Source of the DNA: Acidisoma cellulosilyticum
GTDB taxonomy: Bacteria > Pseudomonadota > Alphaproteobacteria > Acetobacterales > Acetobacteraceae
Assembly (NCBI RefSeq): GCF_020621385.1
Contig: NZ_JAESVA010000003.1
Span: 558,001 to 622,000, forward strand
Direction of reading: 5' to 3'
DNA length: 64,000 bases
Positions within the stretch are counted from its first letter, which is position 1. The number at the start of each line of letters is the position of its first letter. The notes under the pieces were generated by a model, which was given only the letters and a program-made list of their open reading frames with translations, was not told the DNA's origin and did not search any database. The position numbers and the translations under genes are program-made. Positions 61,181 through 64,000 of the stretch are shown piece after piece.

Positions 61181-63118
61181 TTACGCCGCGCGTGTCAGCT
61201 GCTGCGCCCTCGCCCGGTCGGTCAAAATCCCGCGCACCCGATCGACCTTGGTCCCTGTCACGCGGATGGGGGCAAAGGCCAGGGCGTCGCGCAGGAACTG
61301 CACATCGCGCGGCACCGCATCCACGTCGGACCATTCGGTGCGGCCAAGGCCCAGCGCCGCACGGTCGCCGATATCGAGATAGGTTTCCGCAGGCAGGCCA
61401 TGCGCCAGAACCACATCGTGATGCGCCAGCTCGATATGATGATAGCGCACCTCCGCCCGCCCAGGCTGCGTCACGGTCAGCCCGTTGAGCAGATATTTGA
61501 TCGGAATCAACACGCCTTCCGCCAGCACGGCATGATCGGGCGACAGAAAAAGATCCTTATCCGGCATCCCGGGGCCGAAGGCATGTGCGTCGATCCTGAC
61601 CGGCAAAACGGCCGCCGGGTTGCCATGCCGGTCGCAATCGACCAGCGCCGCGCCGGTCCAGGTGACGGGCAGAACCTCCCCCGAGACGGTCAGCACCGCA
61701 TCGCCGACCCGCAATGCCTCGACCGCGACTTCACCATACGGGGTCGCGATCCCCGTGCCGGCAACGAAACAGGGCAGCAGCGTCACGGTGGTATTGGCTC
61801 CCACGGTCTGCACATGCAGCGTGCCCGCACCATGGGCGGTGAAGGTCAGCACTTCCGAGACCCCGCCGCTGGTCAAGGTCAGGTTCGATCCGCTGACGCT
61901 GGCGGTGACACCGGTCACACCGCTGAGCAGAATACTGTCGGCGGCCGCAAACCCGGTGATGGTTTCACCACCGAAACCGGCAAAGCTTCCGGCCAGCTGC
62001 CAGGCATCGCCGGCATCGAAGGCGATGGTGCCGAAAGCGGTGATCTGGCCGCCGATCCCGCTCAAGGTTCCGGTCGTGCCGGACGCTTCGGCCCCGAGTT
62101 CCAGCACGCTGCCGCCGCCGCCGCCGATGACGTCGCCGATGAAAACGCCACCGCTTTGGACCGTCAGATTATTCGCGCGCCCGTCCGCGAAGCTGACGGC
62201 CGTGCCCGCCGCGCCGGCGTCGATGGTTCCGGCATTGATCACCGTGCCGCCGCCATTGACCATGACGCCGAGCTCGGTCGAGACGATGGCCGCGCCGCTG
62301 AGATTGGTGATGCGGCCACCCGCCAGAAGATAGACGCCGACATCGCTGCCATAGACATAGCCGGCATTGCTGACGGTCGCGGTCGCCCCCGCCGCGACGA
62401 TACCGTCATAGGACCCGATGACCGATCCGCTGGCCGTATTCGTCACCGTGCCGCCGGCGGCGAGATAGATGCCGTAACCGTTCAAGCCGAGAGCATCGAT
62501 GACAGCGCTATTGGTGACGATACCCGCCGCGCCGTAGACGGAAACGCCCGAGAAATCGCCATAGATGCCGGTCGTGCCGGTATTGATGACGGTGCCGCCG
62601 CTTTCCAGCGCGACGCCATTGCCCTGCAGCGTCGTCGTTTCGATCAGGCCGGAATTATTGACGGTGCCGAGGCCGCCCGCGATATCGATGCCGCCGATAC
62701 CGCCATAGATCGTGCCGGCGTTCAGATTGGTAACGCTGCCGCCGGCGCCGAAATAGATGCCGTCATAAAGATTGTTGGGCGAGCCTGGGACGATCTTGGT
62801 CGGGCTTGAATCGATCGTCCCGCTATTGGTGACGGAGGCCTTACCCCCGGTGACAGTGATGCCGTTATTGTACCCGGCAATCACGCCGCTATTGGCGATG
62901 CTCCCCGCCGCCGCAAGATCAATCCCGTTCGCACCGGGGCCCGATGCGGTGATCGTACCTGCGTTAACGATTGACCAACCTGACACCGGTACAGTGCCGG
63001 CCGGCCCGATGATCGCATCACCCGATGTCGTCACGACCGAGCCGGCGGCGGTGACCGTCGTTGGACTGGTGGTCAGCGTTACGCTTCGCGTAATCGCCGT
63101 TGAAATCGTCCCCGACAT
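61181..63118 (-). CDS. Hint-domain beta-helix surface protein (Hint_2)
   Basis: A 645-aa protein. The first about 430 residues consist of imperfect repeats with N-x-G-x-I and GGTVTNT-like turns (for example VTNSGTIDSS, TVINTGTTGIYGDFSG), a likely right-handed beta-helix. From about residue 450, LLPCFVAGTGIATPYGEVAV starts a Hint_2 autoprocessing domain, with a DHAVL motif in LSPDHAVLAEGVLIP. Hint_2 domains can cleave themselves at the Cys, releasing the N-terminal part. Such proteins are frequent in Acetobacteraceae. The ATG at 63118 has GGAGGG upstream. No signal peptide is obvious. Confidence 0.8.
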   Translation of the reverse strand: MSGTISTAITRSVTLTTSPTTVTAAGSVVTTSGDAIIGPAGTVPVSGWSIVNAGTITASGPGANGIDLAAAGSIANSGVIAGYNNGITVTGGKASVTNSGTIDSSPTKIVPGSPNNLYDGIYFGAGGSVTNLNAGTIYGGIGGIDIAGGLGTVNNSGLIETTTLQGNGVALESGGTVINTGTTGIYGDFSGVSVYGAAGIVTNSAVIDALGLNGYGIYLAAGGTVTNTASGSVIGSYDGIVAAGATATVSNAGYVYGSDVGVYLLAGGRITNLSGAAIVSTELGVMVNGGGTVINAGTIDAGAAGTAVSFADGRANNLTVQSGGVFIGDVIGGGGGSVLELGAEASGTTGTLSGIGGQITAFGTIAFDAGDAWQLAGSFAGFGGETITGFAAADSILLSGVTGVTASVSGSNLTLTSGGVSEVLTFTAHGAGTLHVQTVGANTTVTLLPCFVAGTGIATPYGEVAVEALRVGDAVLTVSGEVLPVTWTGAALVDCDRHGNPAAVLPVRIDAHAFGPGMPDKDLFLSPDHAVLAEGVLIPIKYLLNGLTVTQPGRAEVRYHHIELAHHDVVLAHGLPAETYLDIGDRAALGLGRTEWSDVDAVPRDVQFLRDALAFAPIRVTGTKVDRVRGILTDRARAQQLTRAA

Positions 63119-63210
63119 GATCCCTCCACGCGCTGATGGAAGATCTTTAAACGGGACTACTGAAGCCAATCTTAAGTCGGACAGTGATTCCGATTAAGAT
63201 TAGCTTTTCG

Positions 63211-64000
63211 TTACAATATGTTTTTTGTGTCCAGACGGATAGCGATGGATTGCGCATGCGCTGTCAACCCTTCCGTCTCAGCCAGACGCACCGCCGCCGG
63301 ACCGACCTGCGCCAGCGCGGCCGCGTCACCCTCGACCCAGGTCGTGCGCTTGATGAAGTCGAAGACCGAGAGGCCGGAGGCGAAACGCGCCGTGCGCCCG
63401 GTCGGCAGAACATGGTTCGGGCCCGCCACGTAATCCCCCACCGCTTCCGGCACGAAACGGCCAAGGAAGACAGCGCCGGCATGACGCACCTGGGCGAAGA
63501 AACCCTGCGGCTCCGCCATCATCACCTGCAGATGTTCCGGCGCAAGACGGTTCACCAAATCCGCTGCCTCCGACCAGTCGGCGACCAGCAGAATGGCGCC
63601 ATGCTTGTCCCAGCTCGCCTGGGCGATCGCGGCGCGCGGCAGGGTTTTCAGCGCATCCGCCACGGCCTGCGCCACGGCATCCGCGAAAGCCGCGTCATCG
63701 GTGATCAGGATGCTCTGCGAGGATTCGTCATGCTCGGCCTGGGCCAGCAGGTCCAGCGCCACATGCGTCGGGTCGTTCTCGGCATCCGCCACGACCACGA
63801 CTTCCGAAGGACCGGCAATACCGTCGATGCCGACCCGCCCGAAAACCTGCCGCTTCGCTTCCGCCACATAGGCATTGCCGGGACCGACGATCCGGTCCAC
63901 CGGCGGGATCGTCGCTGTGCCATAGGCGAGCGCGGCAATCGCCTGCGCCCCACCGACACGATAGATTTCGGTCACCCCCGCGCGCTCGGCCGCTGCCAGC
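63211..64000 (-). CDS. hisD: Histidinol dehydrogenase, C-terminal part (partial)
   Basis: Truncated by the window edge; the reading frame is open to base 64000. It contains VTEIYRVGGAQAIAALAYGT, IVGPGNAYVAEAKRQVFGRV, GIDGIAGPSEVVVVADAEND, AQAEHDESSQSILIT and NHVLPTGRTARFASGLSVFD, all HisD hallmarks with zinc-ligand regions. HisD carries out the last two oxidations of histidine synthesis. It lies 92 bp before the Hint gene on the same strand. Confidence 0.94.
   Translation of the reverse strand, partial: LAAAERAGVTEIYRVGGAQAIAALAYGTATIPPVDRIVGPGNAYVAEAKRQVFGRVGIDGIAGPSEVVVVADAENDPTHVALDLLAQAEHDESSQSILITDDAAFADAVAQAVADALKTLPRAAIAQASWDKHGAILLVADWSEAADLVNRLAPEHLQVMMAEPQGFFAQVRHAGAVFLGRFVPEAVGDYVAGPNHVLPTGRTARFASGLSVFDFIKRTTWVEGDAAALAQVGPAAVRLAETEGLTAHAQSIAIRLDTKNIL

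Noticed and set aside
61181-63118. Repetitive DNA suggesting a CRISPR or tandem array
   Set aside because: The repeats are degenerate at the DNA level and in frame; they reflect protein beta-helix repeats.

Overview
The window is a GC-rich, densely packed bacterial chromosome segment from an alphaproteobacterium. It is most likely from the order Rhodospirillales, with the family Acetobacteraceae the best guess. The pointers are a DUF4167 gene beside prmC/prfA, an ATP12 chaperone, a mnmE-mnmG-rsmG-parA-parB block, a short HPr kinase with rapZ and a mannose-type EIIA, the hopanoid transporter HpnN, and a Hint_2-domain beta-helix protein. No rRNA, tRNA, insertion sequence, prophage or CRISPR array was seen. 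Most genes are core housekeeping genes; the accessory part is roughly 53-63 kb.

Layout. 0-1.2 kb (-): 5' end of a probable formate-tetrahydrofolate ligase gene and a PhnW-like aminotransferase. 1.3-8.0 kb (+): membrane protein, Nit-family amidase, NAD kinase, MazG, AsmA, ATP12, acylphosphatase, mostly overlapping by 4 bp. 8.0-14.3 kb (-): rodZ-like, ispG, hisS-prfA-prmC, then a structured non-coding stretch and the DUF4167 gene. 14.5-25.8 kb (-): rplK-rplA-rplJ-rplL-rpoB-rpoC. 26-33.2 kb (-): ftsE-ftsX-ydcF-plsC, then hprK-rapZ-EIIA-HPr-ptsI. 33.4-41.3 kb, mixed: zinc-ribbon membrane protein, 3-hydroxyacyl-CoA dehydrogenase, hpnN, comF, grxC, quinone oxidoreductase, ogt, thioredoxin-like ferredoxin. 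41.3-47.5 kb (+): mnmE, mnmG (with a parS site at its 3' end), rsmG, parA, parB, DUF1178. 47.5-52.2 kb (-): lysC, a nitronate-monooxygenase-like gene, ptsP; ubiG is divergent. 53-56.8 kb (+): a DhaK-type kinase subunit, a tetritol-type zinc dehydrogenase and a SorC-type regulator. 56.7-64 kb (-): hisD (partial), Hint beta-helix protein, enoyl-CoA hydratase family protein, kdpD, kdpE.

How the parts work together. The 26-30 kb block (EI, HPr, EIIA-Man, HprK, RapZ) plus the separate EI-Ntr (ptsP) form a phosphorelay with no sugar permease, so it probably signals rather than transports. The mnmE-to-parB block joins tRNA wobble modification, 16S rRNA methylation and chromosome segregation near a likely replication origin. 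The 53-56.8 kb cassette looks like a small ketotetrose or tetritol pathway with its own regulator, but it lacks the DhaL and DhaM partners a DhaK subunit normally needs.

Best candidates for something undescribed are: (1) a compact predicted RNA of about 125 nt between prmC and the DUF4167 gene; (2) a 12-codon leader ORF with a strong ribosome-binding site whose stop overlaps the dhaK start; (3) the DhaK/tetritol dehydrogenase/SorC cassette without DhaL; and (4) the Hint beta-helix protein.
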